DNA of 64,000 bases from contig CM051516.1 of the NCBI GenBank assembly GCA_028015205.1, positions 60,888,230 through 60,952,229 of the forward strand. Direction: 5' to 3'. The stretch's first letter is position 1. Each line of letters begins with the position of its first letter. The DNA is from Mytilisepta virgata (Eukaryota > Mollusca > Bivalvia > Mytilida > Mytilidae). Under the pieces are notes generated by a model. It made no database searches, was not told the DNA's origin, and saw nothing but the letters and a program-made list of their open reading frames with translations. Shown here piece by piece: positions 12,030 through 24,499 of the stretch. The position numbers and the translations under genes are program-made.

Positions 12030-12545
12030 ATTGATCTGCAAATAGGATGGGGCTGCACGACAGATCCAAAAATTGCTTTCATGCTTCAAGCTGAGATAAA
12101 ATATAAAATCATTCCCTTTTTCTAAGAAGCCAAGAAAACTTTCTCGAAAATTTTACTTGTGTTTTGAGTATTATTGAATTTTAAACAGGATGTGGTTGCA
12201 CAACAGATCCAAAATAGCTTACAAGCTACAATAATTCAATACCATCAAGCTGCTGACAAAATATAAATTCATTCCGTTTTGTAGAAGCCAAGAAAAATTT
12301 CTAGTTTTTTTTTAGTATTGTTGAATTTTTAAGTATCGGCAAAGAGGAAGCGGGTGTACGGCAGATAAAAAAATTGCTTATACGCTACAACTCAACATTA
12401 TCAAGCTGCAGAAAAAATATAAAATCATTCCCTTTTGTAGAAGCCAAGAAAATTTTCATAAAAATTTTCTATTTTTTTTAGTATTGTTGAATTTTTAACC
12501 ATCGGCAAACAGGAAGTAGCTGCACGACAGATCCAAAAATTGTCC
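12030..12545. repeat. Three diverged tandem units of about 155 bp
   Basis: Each unit carries 'atataaaatcattccctttt', 'agaagccaagaaaa', 'agtattgttgaattttt' and 'ctgcacgacagatccaaaa'. Units start near 12035, 12190 and 12335. The repeats are not found elsewhere in the window. Confidence 0.65.
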
Positions 12546-12876
12546 AATTCTGACCCCAATGACTTCTAAATCAATAACATTATCTGTAATTATGTGTAAA
12601 CTGTTATATATAGAGAGTGCTTAAGGATTCAATATGTTTTAATTTTGGATTTGGTTTAGATCTTGTTTTGCTGCTCAATAAATTGTTATTTGATACCAGT
12701 AGTAGTTTTATTACCAATGTGACGAAACAGCTATAAAACAGTTGTGCAAACTTTTATTAATATATGTAGTCTTTTGTTTTTCTTAAAACGGAAAAATCAA
12801 TAAAGCTATCATGCCAAGGGTCATAACTCGAGTGCTGAATTAAATTTCAATGAATTCCATGAACAATTGTAAATAA

Positions 12877-14373
12877 CAAGAGGCTCACCAGAGCCTGTAT
12901 CGCTCACCTGGAGTCTGGTTTTCATTGGACAATTAATCAACTATTTGACCAAGTTTGTTGCAATTGGTTGAATTGTTCAGGGAAAATTTGTTGAAGATTT
13001 ATTGTTCATAAGGTTTAATGTTAAAATATGTTCCCTGATGGTGGTAGTCCTGGCAGGGAGTTGACAAAATTGACCAGGAATAAGGGTGAACCTTAAATAA
13101 ATGTAACAGAACCCGACCTCAAATTACACAAACCAATAACTCCTAAATAGAATTTGGGATTCCCTTCAAAATTTCAGGGTAGGCAGATCTCAACATGGCA
13201 AACATTTTTCAATTTATATTTCACTTCTATCTCAAATAGTTTTGGAGATAAATGCAAAAATGTTAAAATTTTGAAAATTTGACAAAAAAAGGGCAATAAC
13301 TCCTAAATGGGTTTTGGGATTTCCTTTAAAATTTCAGGGTATGTAGATTTCAACATGGCAAACATTTTTAAAATTTACATTTCACTTCTATCTCAAATAG
13401 TTTTGGAGATAAATGACGAAAAATGATAAATTTTGAAAATTTGACGAAAAAAGGGCAATAACTCCTAAATGGGTTTTGGGATTTCCTTCAAAATTTCAGG
13501 GTATGTAGATCTCAACATGGCAAACATTTAACAAATTTACATTTCACTTCTATCTCAAATAGTTTTGGAGATAAATGACAAAAAATGTTAAATTATGATA
13601 ATTTGACGAAAAAAGGGCAATAACTCCTAAATGAGTTTTAGGATTTCCTTCGAAATTTCAGGTTAGGTAGATCTTGTCATGCTGATCAATTTTACCCCAT
13701 ACCAGATTTTTGATATCTGTAACGGTTTTTAAGTTATAAGCCAAAAACAACACATGCACCCCTATATTCTATTTTTTGCTACGACAGCCGCCATGTTTTA
13801 TGTCAGATCAAAATAAATTGAGGATCGTTTGTAGAGGACATGTTATAGACCATTCCTATTAAGTTTCAAACCAATCGGCCTAGCGGTTTCAGAGGAGAAG
13901 ATTTTTGATAAAAAAATTTTGAAAATTTGAAAAAAAAAAGGGCAACAACTCCTAAATGGGTTTTGGGATTTCCTTTAAAATTTCAGGGTAGGTAGATCTC
14001 AACATGGCAAACATTTTTCAAATTTACATTTCACTTCTACCTCAAATAGTTTTGGAGATAAATGACGAAAAATGTTAAAATTTTGAAAATTTGACGAAAA
14101 AAGGGCAATAACTCCTAAACGGGTTTTGAAATTTCCTTCAAAACTTCAGGGTAGGTAGATCTTGTCATGCTGATCAATTTTAACCCATGTCAGATTTTCG
14201 ATATCTGTAACGGTTTTTGAGTTATAAGCAAAAAACAGCAATTTACCCCTATGTTCTATTTTTAGTAACAGCGGCCATGTTTTTCGAAGGGTACCCCAGG
14301 GAACATTCATACCAAGTTTGGTTCTAATTAGTCAAGTAGTTTCAGAGGAGAAGATTTTTGAAATAATAATATA
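12877..14373 (+). repeat. Main hairpin-ended family, long copy with about six 165-bp units, no 3' end
   Basis: Begins AACAAGAGGCTCACCAGAGC, a hairpin, followed by CTGTATCGCTCACCTGG. Internal units repeat 'gggcaataactcctaaatgg', 'tttcagggtaggtagat', 'ctcaacatggcaaacatt' and 'cttctatctcaaatagtttt' with a period near 165 bp (13130, 13295, 13455, 13615, 13945, 14100). Two units end in a different module (GATATCTGTAACGG...CTATTTTT...GCCATGTTTT). It stops at 'gaggagaagatttttgaaa' where the next copy begins. Confidence 0.8.
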
Positions 14374-15683
14374 AACAAGAGGCTCCCAGGAGCCTGAATC
14401 GCTCACCTGGTCCTTAAGCTTTAAGGGAGTCTTTCATGAGCTATTACCCCTATAATGGATCATCTGACAACTTCGACCCAATTCAGACTTTTGTAGAGCT
14501 CAATGAGCTGATTGTTTAAGCAAACAACAGCTTTTCTCTATCGACAATAGTTTTCATTCTATAGGGCAAAAACAAGAGAAAACGCTATTTTTGACATTTA
14601 AAGGGTCATCTATAAGGCATCAACAGTTATTTTGACATTTAAGGGACAAAACTTTAACTCCTAAAGGGCTCATTTAAACATTTTGCAAACTAAGGGAAAT
14701 GCTGTGAAAATGGTCAATTTTGATGTTCTAAGGGGAATAACTCCTAAAAGGAATGATCATACAACTTAATAAGTACAAATTTTAAAAAAAAAATCAAGAA
14801 AAAGGGCAATAACTCCTACATGGGTGGTTACATCTTCTTCAAAATTTCAAAGCAGGTAGATCTTGAGGTGTTGAACACTTTAGCTTCCCATCAGAATTTT
14901 GATATCTGTCACCATTTTTGAGTTATTTGCAAAATGCAATTTACCCCTATGTTCTATTTTTAGCCATGGCAGCCATGTTTTTTTACAAATCAAAAATCCA
15001 AACGATAGTTTAGTAGCACTCATGCCAAGGAACAACTACACTAAGTTTGGTTGCAATTAAACTTATGGTGTAAGAGGAGTTAACGATTTTATTACAATGA
15101 ATAAAGACTGCAAAAATGGTCAATTTTGACGATCTAAGGGGAATAACTCCTAAAAGGAACGAACCTACAACTTCGATCCTGTTACAAATTTTGTAGATCT
15201 TTGTGTGCCTAACAATATGAAATTTAAATTTTTCAAATTTCCTTTATAGTATCCAAGATATTGAGCTTAATAAGTGCAAAATTTGGAAAAAATGCAGAAA
15301 AAGGGCAATAACTCCTACATGGGTCGTTGGATCTTCTTCAAAATTTCAGGGCAGGTAGATCTTGAGGTGCTGAACAGTTTTACCCTCTGCCAGAATTTTG
15401 ATATCTGTTATGGTTTTTGAGTTATTTGCAAAAAACTGCAATTTACCCCTATGTTCTATTTTTAGCCATGGCGGCCATGTTTTTTTACGAATCAAAAATC
15501 CAAACGATAGTTTTGTAGCACATATACCAATAAACAACTGTACGAAGTTTGGTTGCAATTGGACTTATGGTGTCGGACGAGTTAACGTTTGAAAAATTGT
15601 TAACAGACGACGACAGACGACGACGACGACGGACGCCAAGTGATGGTAAAAGCTCACATGGACCTTTGGTCCAGGTGAGCTAA
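14374..15683 (+). mobile_element. Main hairpin-ended family, complete copy
   Basis: 5' end AACAAGAGGCTCCCAGGAGC with the perfect stem GGCTCC/GGAGCC, then CTGAATCGCTCACCTGG. 3' end GACGACGGACGCCAAGTGATG, hairpin AGCTCACATGGACC-TTT-GGTCCAGGTGAGCT, then AAAAA. Inside is a duplicated block of about 490 bp (14720-14985 and 15120-15490), each half with TTCTATTTTTAGCCATGGC. It has no coding capacity, so it must be non-autonomous if it is mobile. Confidence 0.8.
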
Positions 15684-16077
15684 AAAAGCCAAAAATGTTA
15701 AAAAAGGGCAATAACTCTAACATCAGTTGACAGATTTTCACGAAAATCAGCACGCAGGTAGCTCTCATCATGCTGAACACTTTCATCCTGCCAGAATTTG
15801 CCGTAACCTAATGATTTTTGAGATATTTGCGAAAAACTGTTGTCTGACCCCTATGTTCTATTTTTAGTAACAGCGGCCATGTTTTTCGACGGATCAAAAA
15901 TCCCCACATCAGTTCTATGCAGGATACCCCAAAGAACATTCATACCAAGTGTGGTTCCAATTGGTCAAGTAGTTTCAGAGGAGAAGAGTTTTGAAAAATT
16001 GTTAACAACGACGGACGACGACGACGGACGCCAAGTGATGGCAATAGCTCACATGGCCTTTGGCCAGGTGAGCTAAT
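15684..16077 (+). repeat. Main hairpin-ended family, second 3' module directly after the first
   Basis: It starts in the CTAAAAAAGCC that closes the previous copy, carries 'agggcaataactctaac', the TTCTATTTTTAG module and GACGACGACGGACGCCAAGTG, and ends AGCTCACATGGCC-TTT-GGCCAGGTGAGCTAA. It is homologous to 19956-20336, including the junction with the preceding terminus. Confidence 0.8.
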
Positions 16078-16363
16078 AAAAGCATATAAATTTGCAAAAG
16101 AAAAATGTATTTAACAACATGAAAAGTAATTCAATTCTCATGAAGTATGTTCTAACAGCCAAAATTTTATTTCAATTTTTTTCATTAACAAGAACTAATC
16201 CGCCTGTCCATCAACATATAATCTGTCTGCAAGACAAAAAATTCAATGGATCACATAATTTGAGTATTGAAAAATCTTCAGCATATACAAACACTAAAAC
16301 AAAAGTTAACATTCATGACTTTTTTTTATACAATAGTTTAAATTACAAATTACACCAACATCT

Positions 16364-16444
16364 GTAAGGATAGCATACATCTATCAGGCAGTAAGGATAG
16401 CATACATCTATCAGGCAGTAAGGATAGCATACATCTATCAGGCA
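16364..16444. repeat. 27-bp tandem repeat, three exact copies
   Basis: The unit GTAAGGATAGCATACATCTA plus TCAGGCA is repeated three times without differences, which implies recent amplification. Confidence 0.9.
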
Positions 16445-16449
16445 GAGTA

Positions 16450-18770
16450 TGAATTTAAAATAAAATAAATATACCAGTAAAACAAAAGCCTTTTCTTCTT
16501 AAATAAATTTTTAAAAAAGAAAAAAACTTCCAATATATTGCAACTTACCTTGGTTATAAATATTTCTGGATGAATGTTTCAGAAAACTTATTTTCAAGCA
16601 AATAGCAATTACATAAATCTTTAAAAGCAATCCCATCTTTGTGTAATTGTGATAACACACTTTTCTTGTGTGTTGTTACAAAATGACTAGCTTCCTTAAC
16701 TGACCAATCATTATCAGTATATCAATATATCGCTACTTTATATAAGGAGTATATACCCCTCTTACTGGATCAATAGAAAAGTCCCGCCTATTCCAAGTGA
16801 AAAATTATATATAAATTGTAAGATTTATGCCCGATTTCTTTTAGTTAATTTTTATACGCAGTAATTTGATGTGATCAATATGTGTGAAGATGTGATGCCA
16901 TGATCCAAATTATTCAATATTTCTACGGAAACAATTTAGTACAAGAATTAAATTTGGGGAAACATATCATTCTTTTAAACTAATTTAAAGAATTGTTTTC
17001 TGTGGAATTTAGATTTTTTCCTTAGGAGAAATTAACTGTTAAAAAGTCAGTTTTATTCAAATTTTTGTCTTCTATTTAAGTCAATCTTTACATCAAATTA
17101 CAAAAAAACTTCCACTTTTTTAATTATGAAAATTTACCAATACAAGGTAAGAATTTAATAAAAAATCATTAAACAAGACCGATTACATCAAGCATTTCTA
17201 ATCTGTTTCGCAGAGTACAAATAGAATGTATATTTTTAAACAATGAACATATATTGCTTTTATGAAAATGGCACATTTATAGCTTATCTTGAAAAGTAGA
17301 CCTTTGGTGCATGAATGTAGGGAGAACATAACATCATAAATACTGTGAACAAGAACACAACGAAAACTTTCATTGCAAGTGAAGACAAGGGTACCAGGAG
17401 ATGATATTACGATACCAGAAAAATATTTAAAAAAAATATTCAACACCCTCTACTTGGATAATAAATAGGCCAGCTGTTAAATGTTTATATTTCCTGTCAA
17501 AGATTTATTCACCATAGGTCCGATCTTGAATGCATCCCCTAGATTTAACTTAACAATCAATGTTTTCGTGTGTTCAACCAACCGTTACCCTGTATTCTGA
17601 CATTTTCATTCTGTCATTTTTCTCCATACATTTTTGCCATGTTATGTACAATCAAATGCACACCAAAAAACTTGTTATCAAAGATTTTATTCACTTATTC
17701 TAGAAATTAGCTTCATGAAAAAAAACCTTCATTCACAAACGCTTAAAATGGCTCTTGTCGACATTCTTTGTCAGCTCCGGAAATCTTCTCATGTCAAATT
17801 GCAGCATTATTCGTTAATTGGTCTAATTTAGTTTCTACTAGAATAGATTTACATTACCCTGAGGAAACTTAACAGCTACAAATTAAATGTCAATTGAAAA
17901 TCACTCGTTATTTTCTCGGGCAAGCCGTTTCTCTATAAAGAAATTCTCAAGAAATTCTCAAGAGATTACTGTTTTGTAAATTTTCATCACAATTTAAATT
18001 TCAAATACATAAAACTGTGAGCTCATTTTAACAGGGAAATAATAACATGCAATTAGAAAATGAACATTTTCATTTGAATACTTGAATTGTCGTTATTATT
18101 TCACTTGAAATTAAAAACAAAAAGAAAAAACATACACCAGAAACCATATTTGCAATATATCAGTAAATTTTTTTTCACCAAGATTTTTCTGAACAGTAGA
18201 TATTCAGAAAACTAAACATTAAATTTTTAAATAGCAGTAATATTCAGAAAAATTTAAGCAATAATTTTTTGTTGTTGATTTATTAAAAAGTTTTTAAAAT
18301 TTACGCCAATAAAGCAATTATGGATAAATTAATCCCTCAGAAGACTGTTCTAAATAACTTGCTTAGAAAATACTCCATTAACCGAACATAAATTTTGGGC
18401 TTTTTTTCTGTTTTTTCTGCATTAAAACCAAGACCATAACAGATAGTACACTGGATTTCTATTTGACTGAAAATATTACTGGAAAGAAAAGTTTAAACAG
18501 ATATAACTTTCCCAAATTGAATCAAAATTCATAGTTTGTGTACTGCATGTATGAAAATAACTTAAGTTTTCTGAAGTTTGGCAATAATTGCCTTTAGGTC
18601 AATGTCAATTGCACAGAATATACCCCACATTTGGAATACCCAGTAACTGGTCATGATCACTTAGGGTCTGGATACGTTCAGTTCAAGTACATGTCTTTAT
18701 ATAAGTTAAATGCATTTCGAGTGGTAGAAAAGCTGACTTTTACAGGTGAAAATTCTGATTTGACAATACA
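16450..18770. other. AT-rich non-coding DNA
   Basis: No exon, RNA gene or repeat recognised. Frames at 17198-17446 and 17634-17831 show no domain and no matching splice sites. Confidence 0.45.
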
Positions 18771-18773
18771 TTA

Positions 18774-18879
18774 GAGTCTAGTTAATATAGGAAATCACGA
18801 CCTTCTTCTGTATCAGACTGAAATAAGTCTAAGTAATTTAGGTAAATCACGACCTTCTTCTGTATCAGACTGAAATAAA
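18774..18879. repeat. Tandem duplication, about 52 bp
   Basis: Two adjacent copies share 'aaatcacgaccttcttctgt' and 'atcagactgaaataa' with slightly different leading sequence. Confidence 0.8.
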
Positions 18880-19275
18880 ATATATTTCTAATTGCTGTCG
18901 TTTTCATGAACCTAATAAAGAAGCACCCTCACTTTCACTAAAATGTATCTATTAATCCGTCAAATTAGACAGAAGATATATTTGTCCATTTCTAGTACCA
19001 AACCATACAATCATAGTATCGACATTCTGTACACAAATTGTACGTTTTATTTGAAATATTACAGAAAATAGTCAATATAATTTATACTTCCATCAATGTA
19101 TGGGTTCCATTATCATGCATAAACATTGTAATGTTGACTTTAATGATGGTATATACAGGACATAGTGGGGGGTCAACAGAGTGGCTTTCATTACATAGTG
19201 AAATGTCTGGGAACATAACAGTTAATTTTGACTGATGAAGATTATATTTGTAAAATATTAATAGAGCAAGATAGG

Positions 19276-19429
19276 TTTGTTTGTTTAGTTAAGGTTTTAC
19301 GCCGTTTTCAGCACATTTGGCTATTTCGCGGCCGCCAGTTTTTATTGGTGGAGGAAGCCGGAATACCCGGAGAGAACCACAACCTTCGGTAGGAAAATTG
19401 ACAATCCTTGTCAATTAAGATCGGAGTTG
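19276..19429 (-). mobile_element. 5'-truncated tRNA-type SINE with 10-bp target duplication
   Basis: Matches the body of the SINE at 25847-26123 (TACGCCGTTTTCAGCACATT, GGTGGAGGAAGCCGG, GGTAGGAAAATTGACAATCC) but stops before the tRNA-like head. It is flanked by direct repeats GCAAGATAGG (19266-19275 and 19430-19439). Confidence 0.8.
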
Positions 19430-19794
19430 GCAAGATAGGGGAATGATAAATACATAAGCATATAAACAGGGAATTAAAAGAAACCAGAATAATTTTGAAA
19501 AAATAGAAATTTATATTGGTTTCTGGTCTATAAACTAACCAACCTAAGTAGGGGATAGCCATGCATGCGTGGCTAAGGGTCTTCATTAGTTAGCATAGAA
19601 GCACATATAAAACTAACCCCTTAACCATGGATGCATGACTAACCCTCCTTTAGTCATGTTAGTTTGAGAAGTATATGATTACTTAATATTCCAGATTTCA
19701 AAATTTGTCTAAATTCAAATAATTCCTTGTTTGCAGTTTTAAAGAAGATTGATTCATACAACGAATTTTATATTTAAGAAAAAGTTCATGACAC

Positions 19795-19880
19795 TGCGGG
19801 CCATATGGCCATATATGGACCGGGAGGTCACTCCAAAAATAGTATATGGACCAAAGCGAAGCATATAAGAAGATTTTTGA
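19795..19880. repeat. Palindrome-rich repeat fragment (GGCCATATGGCC)
   Basis: Contains GGGCCATATGGCCATATATG, then GGACCGGGAGGTC and a nearby inverted TATATGGACC. It runs directly into the 3' end of a hairpin-family copy. Confidence 0.4.
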
Positions 19881-20336
19881 AAGTCACCCCCCGACGGACG
19901 CCGGACGCCAAGTGATGAGAAAAGCTCACTTGACCCTTCGGGTCAGGTGAGCTAAAAAGCCAAAAATGTCAAAAAAGGGCAATAACTCTAACACCAGTTG
20001 ACAGATTTCACAAAAATCAGCACACAGGTAGCTCTCATCATGCTGAACACTTTCAACCTGCCAGCATTTGCGTTACCTAAAGATTTTTGAGATATTTGCG
20101 AAAAACTGTTGTTTGACCCCTATGTTCTATTTTTAGTAACAGTGGCCATGTTTTTCGACGGATCAAAAATCGAAGCAAAAACTTTGTGCAGGATACCCTA
20201 AGGAGCAATCATGCTAAGTTTTATCCAAATCCATTCAGTAGTTTCAGAGAAGAAGATGTTTGAAAAATTGTTAACGACGACGACAGACGCCAAGTGATGA
20301 GAAAAGCTCACATGACCTTTCAGGTCAGGTCAGCTA
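19881..20336 (+). repeat. Main hairpin-ended family: two consecutive 3' termini
   Basis: The first terminus (GACGGACGCCAAGTGATG, AGCTCACTTGACCC-TTC-GGGTCAGGTGAGCT) closes at 19953. A second module follows at once, starting AAAAGCCAAAAATGT and ending AGCTCACATGACCT-TTC-AGGTCAGGTCAGCTAA. The layout repeats that at 15640-16077. Confidence 0.75.
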
Positions 20337-20674
20337 ACAAAGACTATACTTCAAATTACAGTTACAAAAATAAGAAACATTTAACAACTGAAAAAGGTGT
20401 AATAGGCACCAAAAAATACTGTCTGCACTAGAAACACTAGTTGAGCAAGTCCACAAAGCTCCCAACCTAATACAAAATTAAAACAATTATCCACTTCAGT
20501 ATTACTTTGCAGATATAACATTCAAGGTTTGAACTAGGCTTTTTACATTTGAAAATTTGATATTTTTTTCAGGTCAATTCCAAATTCAAAACAAAATTAA
20601 TGACCTTAAGCTCTTGGATTCTTTTTTTTTTAATTTCCAAATTTTTTATTTTAAGCAACCACATTTAAACCTTA

Positions 20675-20945
20675 ATAAACAACAAAATGGATAACAGGAA
20701 AGCTCAAACATGATATACCAATCAAAATCAACGCAATCCCGGACAAAAAATTACATATAACACAGACATAAACACAAGAGATAGTCAGGATAGTCTGACT
20801 TGGTACAGACACTGAACAGTGGTGTGGGGTTAAACTGGTCTTAAATATGGGTACCCTGAAACCTTCCCCTTATCTATCTTGACACTCTGGAATAAAAGCC
20901 AATATAGTATGATTACCAACAAGGTGACCGCTTTGCTAGAACCGA
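20675..20945. repeat. Dispersed repeat containing a single unit related to the 39-bp array at 31 kb
   Basis: ACAACAAAATGGATAACAGG followed by AAAGCTCAAACATGATATAC and CAATCAAAATCAACGC parallels 31045-31095, where the corresponding segment is amplified. Continues as 'tcaggatagtctgacttggtacag', text I associate with mussel repeats. Confidence 0.45.
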
Positions 20946-20949
20946 AAAA

Positions 20950-22840
20950 TTTGGTTGGACAGTAAATAATTTAGATAGCAGGGTCAGAATGTGATTGTTT
21001 TAATTGTAAAACTAGCTAAGGATCTCATAGCAGGTTAGATACTGTCGCTCCATTAAATGAAACAGTCAGAAATAACACTTTTATAAAGGGTCTATCAAGC
21101 CATGAATAACAGCAATTGATGGTTGACAAGCACAGTTTATGTTCTTAATGGATGCAGCAGTCAAAGTTACTTTCTTAAGTGACAGTGTGACATTATTGTA
21201 ATTATTATTAGACCAAATTATCTTATTCCTAGATAAAATGTGGCAGGAAAATGATTATATAGTGCAAGTTCTTTGTTAATTAACATTTAGTGCATCTAGG
21301 ATACAGAAAAACAGATGGCTCAGCACAATAAGGTTAATAGTGCCCTGGAAGTAAAGCTGAACTTTTATTGTACTGGGTAAGACAAATATTGAAGTGAATA
21401 AAACTGTTAAGTGGTAAAAGGTCATGATTATGTAAGACAGTTCAAACTTTCATGTGTATTTAAGAAACCATGCCAGCAACCTACGTAGCAGTGTCCTTTC
21501 CGTTCTGTTACCTCCACCCAGGGAAAGAGACCCTGCCTAATCATCAGGCTTTTCACACAGAAAAAGATCTTCTCCTTTTTTTAGTACGTGTGCAGATGAA
21601 TATACATTATAATATTTCACTTTCTTAACGATTTTATAATGCTATTAATATATTTCTTTCTAATAATAATTAATAATTTTAAGAAAAAGATCCATGTGAA
21701 ATTAAATTTCAGTCGTACTAAGCATAGAACTACTTCGCCAACTGAATGACCAAGGAAATATAAAAGTTCGCGTCATACTGAAAAACTTAATTCCATTGTG
21801 CTGTCATGCATGTAGTTCCAATTTTGTTTACCATGACGTTGAGGGTGATATATGTAAAATATTTTGGAGTCCACATTGAATGAAAAGTGCAAAAGGCAAG
21901 GGTTATTTGTGGAAATATTGTGAACCTATAGCCCTTGTGCATAGGGTGCCACTTTGCACATTAAAATCATTCACCCCATGAAGTTTCATAAGATCTTGCA
22001 GAAGGAAGTAACAACTGCTGCCAAATTTTTTAATGTCACCATGGTTACTCTGTTGTTACAAGAGACACGATTGTCACAAGAACATTAAGTGTTACCATGG
22101 ATACAAGAATAAGAGGCAACTAAAATCAAAACTATGAAAGTTTCCTAAGAATATATTATTGTTTCATGATCTTTTAAAGTTATACCATTGTTACAATTTT
22201 GTAGGAATAAGAATTATGGGTGAAATCAGTAAACTATTAATACTTATATCTAACAACAAACCCAGAATACGACAAACGGTGATTAATATGCTACATTTAA
22301 CTTACGACTGCCATAACAAATCATATTGCAATAGAACAAGAAATAATGCATGCCCAATTTTTTCCAAATCTTTTAATCAGTCATTGCTGTAAAGAACAAA
22401 ATCTTGGTCTTGGAAAATTTCTAATCCATAGGGAACAATAAATCTTAAAGACGGAATATTCTTTAGATTAAGTACAACTGATAAATGAGAAAAATACTTT
22501 ATTTCTATCGAATTCTCAAGGCACAAGATATCTGTTACATTAATGCTACAATACTGTTTTGGATTATATTTGACGAATCGTAAGATCTATGATTTTCCTA
22601 CATCCATAGACAATGAAAATTGTATCCTATCACGACTGATATATATGGTTTTATTGTAGAGCGATAACAACTATTAATTCTAGTATGGTAATTATTAAGT
22701 CATCATCATGTCCGAATTTATATTCTAAATGATGTAATTCATTTTTATCATATCAGAAAAACAACATTAATTTCTGCAACATAAATATATTTTCAATACT
22801 CCAATCTGAAAATTGTTCATGTCATTCATTTTATTTAATC
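20950..22840. other. AT-rich non-coding DNA
   Basis: No exon or repeat recognised on either strand. Confidence 0.45.
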
Positions 22841-22844
22841 AAGA

Positions 22845-22875
22845 ATAAACAAGCTGTCAAATTGACAGCAATCTG
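22845..22875 (+). repeat. 5' end of hairpin-ended family 3
   Basis: AACAAGCTGTCAAATTGACAG, a perfect stem-loop, then CAATCTGGATTT. The rest of the element is missing or unrecognisable. Confidence 0.55.
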
Positions 22876-22973
22876 GATTTCCTTTTACTGTTTAGAGATG
22901 TATGGAACTATATTTATGATTACAGCTATCTTTGTGCTAGAAATGTCAGAAATCTCTTATTTTTAAACAAGCA

Positions 22974-23770
22974 TTCTGAGAGTATTGCTGAGCAATACAA
23001 TGTCCCCTACCTGCTGAGCAATGAGAAAACACACCAAACACTCCTTGACTGTGAATCGGATTCGGATATATGGACAGAGTGATTCCTAAAAGTCCTTAAA
23101 CTATGTTTACAAAGAGTACACAATGGTTAGCCGATTAGCCTGAAACTCAACCTGGATCTGCAGCTCATCTTTATAATCCTAAATACTGTTAATAAAAATA
23201 AGATCAAATGGTAAAACTGTTTGAAAAAAAGTATTGAAAACTTATATTTTGACACTAATTTCCATCTCCAAAGGCCAATAACACTCTCAATAATTATCAG
23301 ATTAGCATGAAAGTCAAACTTGACTTGTAGCTTATCATTATAAGCTCATATACCAAAAACAAGATCATTTGGAGAAAGGGTTTGCGAAAAAAGTCAGAAA
23401 AACTATCAATTTTGCGATAATTCCTATTTCCAAGACCAATAACTCTCAGAATAATTATTCGATCAGTGTGAAACTCAAACTTTACTTGTAACTCATCATT
23501 ATAAGCTCAAATACCAAAAATAAGATTGGTTGGTTGAACAATTTTTGAAAAAAGTCCAGAAAACTATTATTTTGCCAATAATTCCTATTTCCATGGGCAA
23601 TTTCAAAACTCTCAAAATAATTACTCGATCAGCATGTAACTCAAACTTGATCTTTAACTCATCATTATAAGTTCACATACCAAAAATAAGATCAGTTGGT
23701 TACATAGTTTCTGAAAAAAGTCTGATTGACGGACGGAGTGCAAACCGGCATTGCTAGTAGGGGACTAAAA
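22974..23770 (+). mobile_element. Hairpin-ended family 2, complete copy with about 170-bp internal units
   Basis: Starts AAACAAGCATTCTGAGA, then the palindrome GTATTGCTGAGCAATAC, then GTCCCCTAC (23002-23010). It ends TTGACGGACGGAG...GTAGGGGACTAAAAA; GTAGGGGAC (23757-23765) is the exact inverse of the 5' motif. Four internal units repeat 'caataactctcagaataatt', 'gaaactcaaacttgactt', 'taactcatcattataagctca' and 'accaaaaataagat' with a period near 170 bp. No coding frame. Confidence 0.75.
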
Positions 23771-24499
23771 ATAATGTTCCAAAGACAAATATATCTGGGA
23801 ATTTAGGACGTAGGACTTTGTTTGTCTACACTACTAATACAAATGAAACATATAGAAATCAAGAGATAGATGTTTACTCAATCATTTATAAATGTACTAA
23901 AACCTAAAACCTAAATCCGGGCATACTTTCCTCTCTTATAACCCTTAAGGTTTATATTCACACAACAATCATCTGATAACACGAATATTTTTACCATATA
24001 AGGGATCATCCATGAAATGACGTTAAGACATACTATACGAATTTTAACAAAAGCTTTTTATTTCTTTTTGGACAAACAAACCTATTTTTCATTTAATTAA
24101 GGAATTTTATTTAATCATTTTATTTTTGTAGGCCTTTTTTATTAGCTTGAAACAAATTTGCCTACTAATTTATTGGAACTTTTGAGATAAAGTGTTAATT
24201 ACATGAATTTTTATGCTGATTTGTCCTTTTATGGAAGACAAAAATAACATCTGCATTGGTAAATTGGCTGTTTTTGGAAAATCGCGGCGTGATATTTAAC
24301 AAATTTTCAAAGACTAGACTAATCGTAATGAAATTCTGGTAAAAGCTTTATTTTGATTTGATTTTGATTTATTTGTTTTGTTTGAAGATGTCTACAGACA
24401 ATTAGACGCCTCTACTACTAGAGGATGGTTCCAAAAATGATTTCAATTCTTTTTCAATTATGATTGTATGATCAAATACCTATAAAACAGAAAAAATTA

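Noticed and set aside
15346..16076. Frames of 64-91 codons in the hairpin-family copies
   Set aside because: They lie in repeat modules and change frame between copies; noted only in connection with the splice-site idea.
10870..16077. Classifying the hairpin family outright as Helitrons
   Set aside because: The 3' hairpin plus CTAA fits loosely, but the 5' hairpin and the GCTCACCTGG/CCAGGTGAGC inverted ends do not, and insertion sites cannot be defined from this window.
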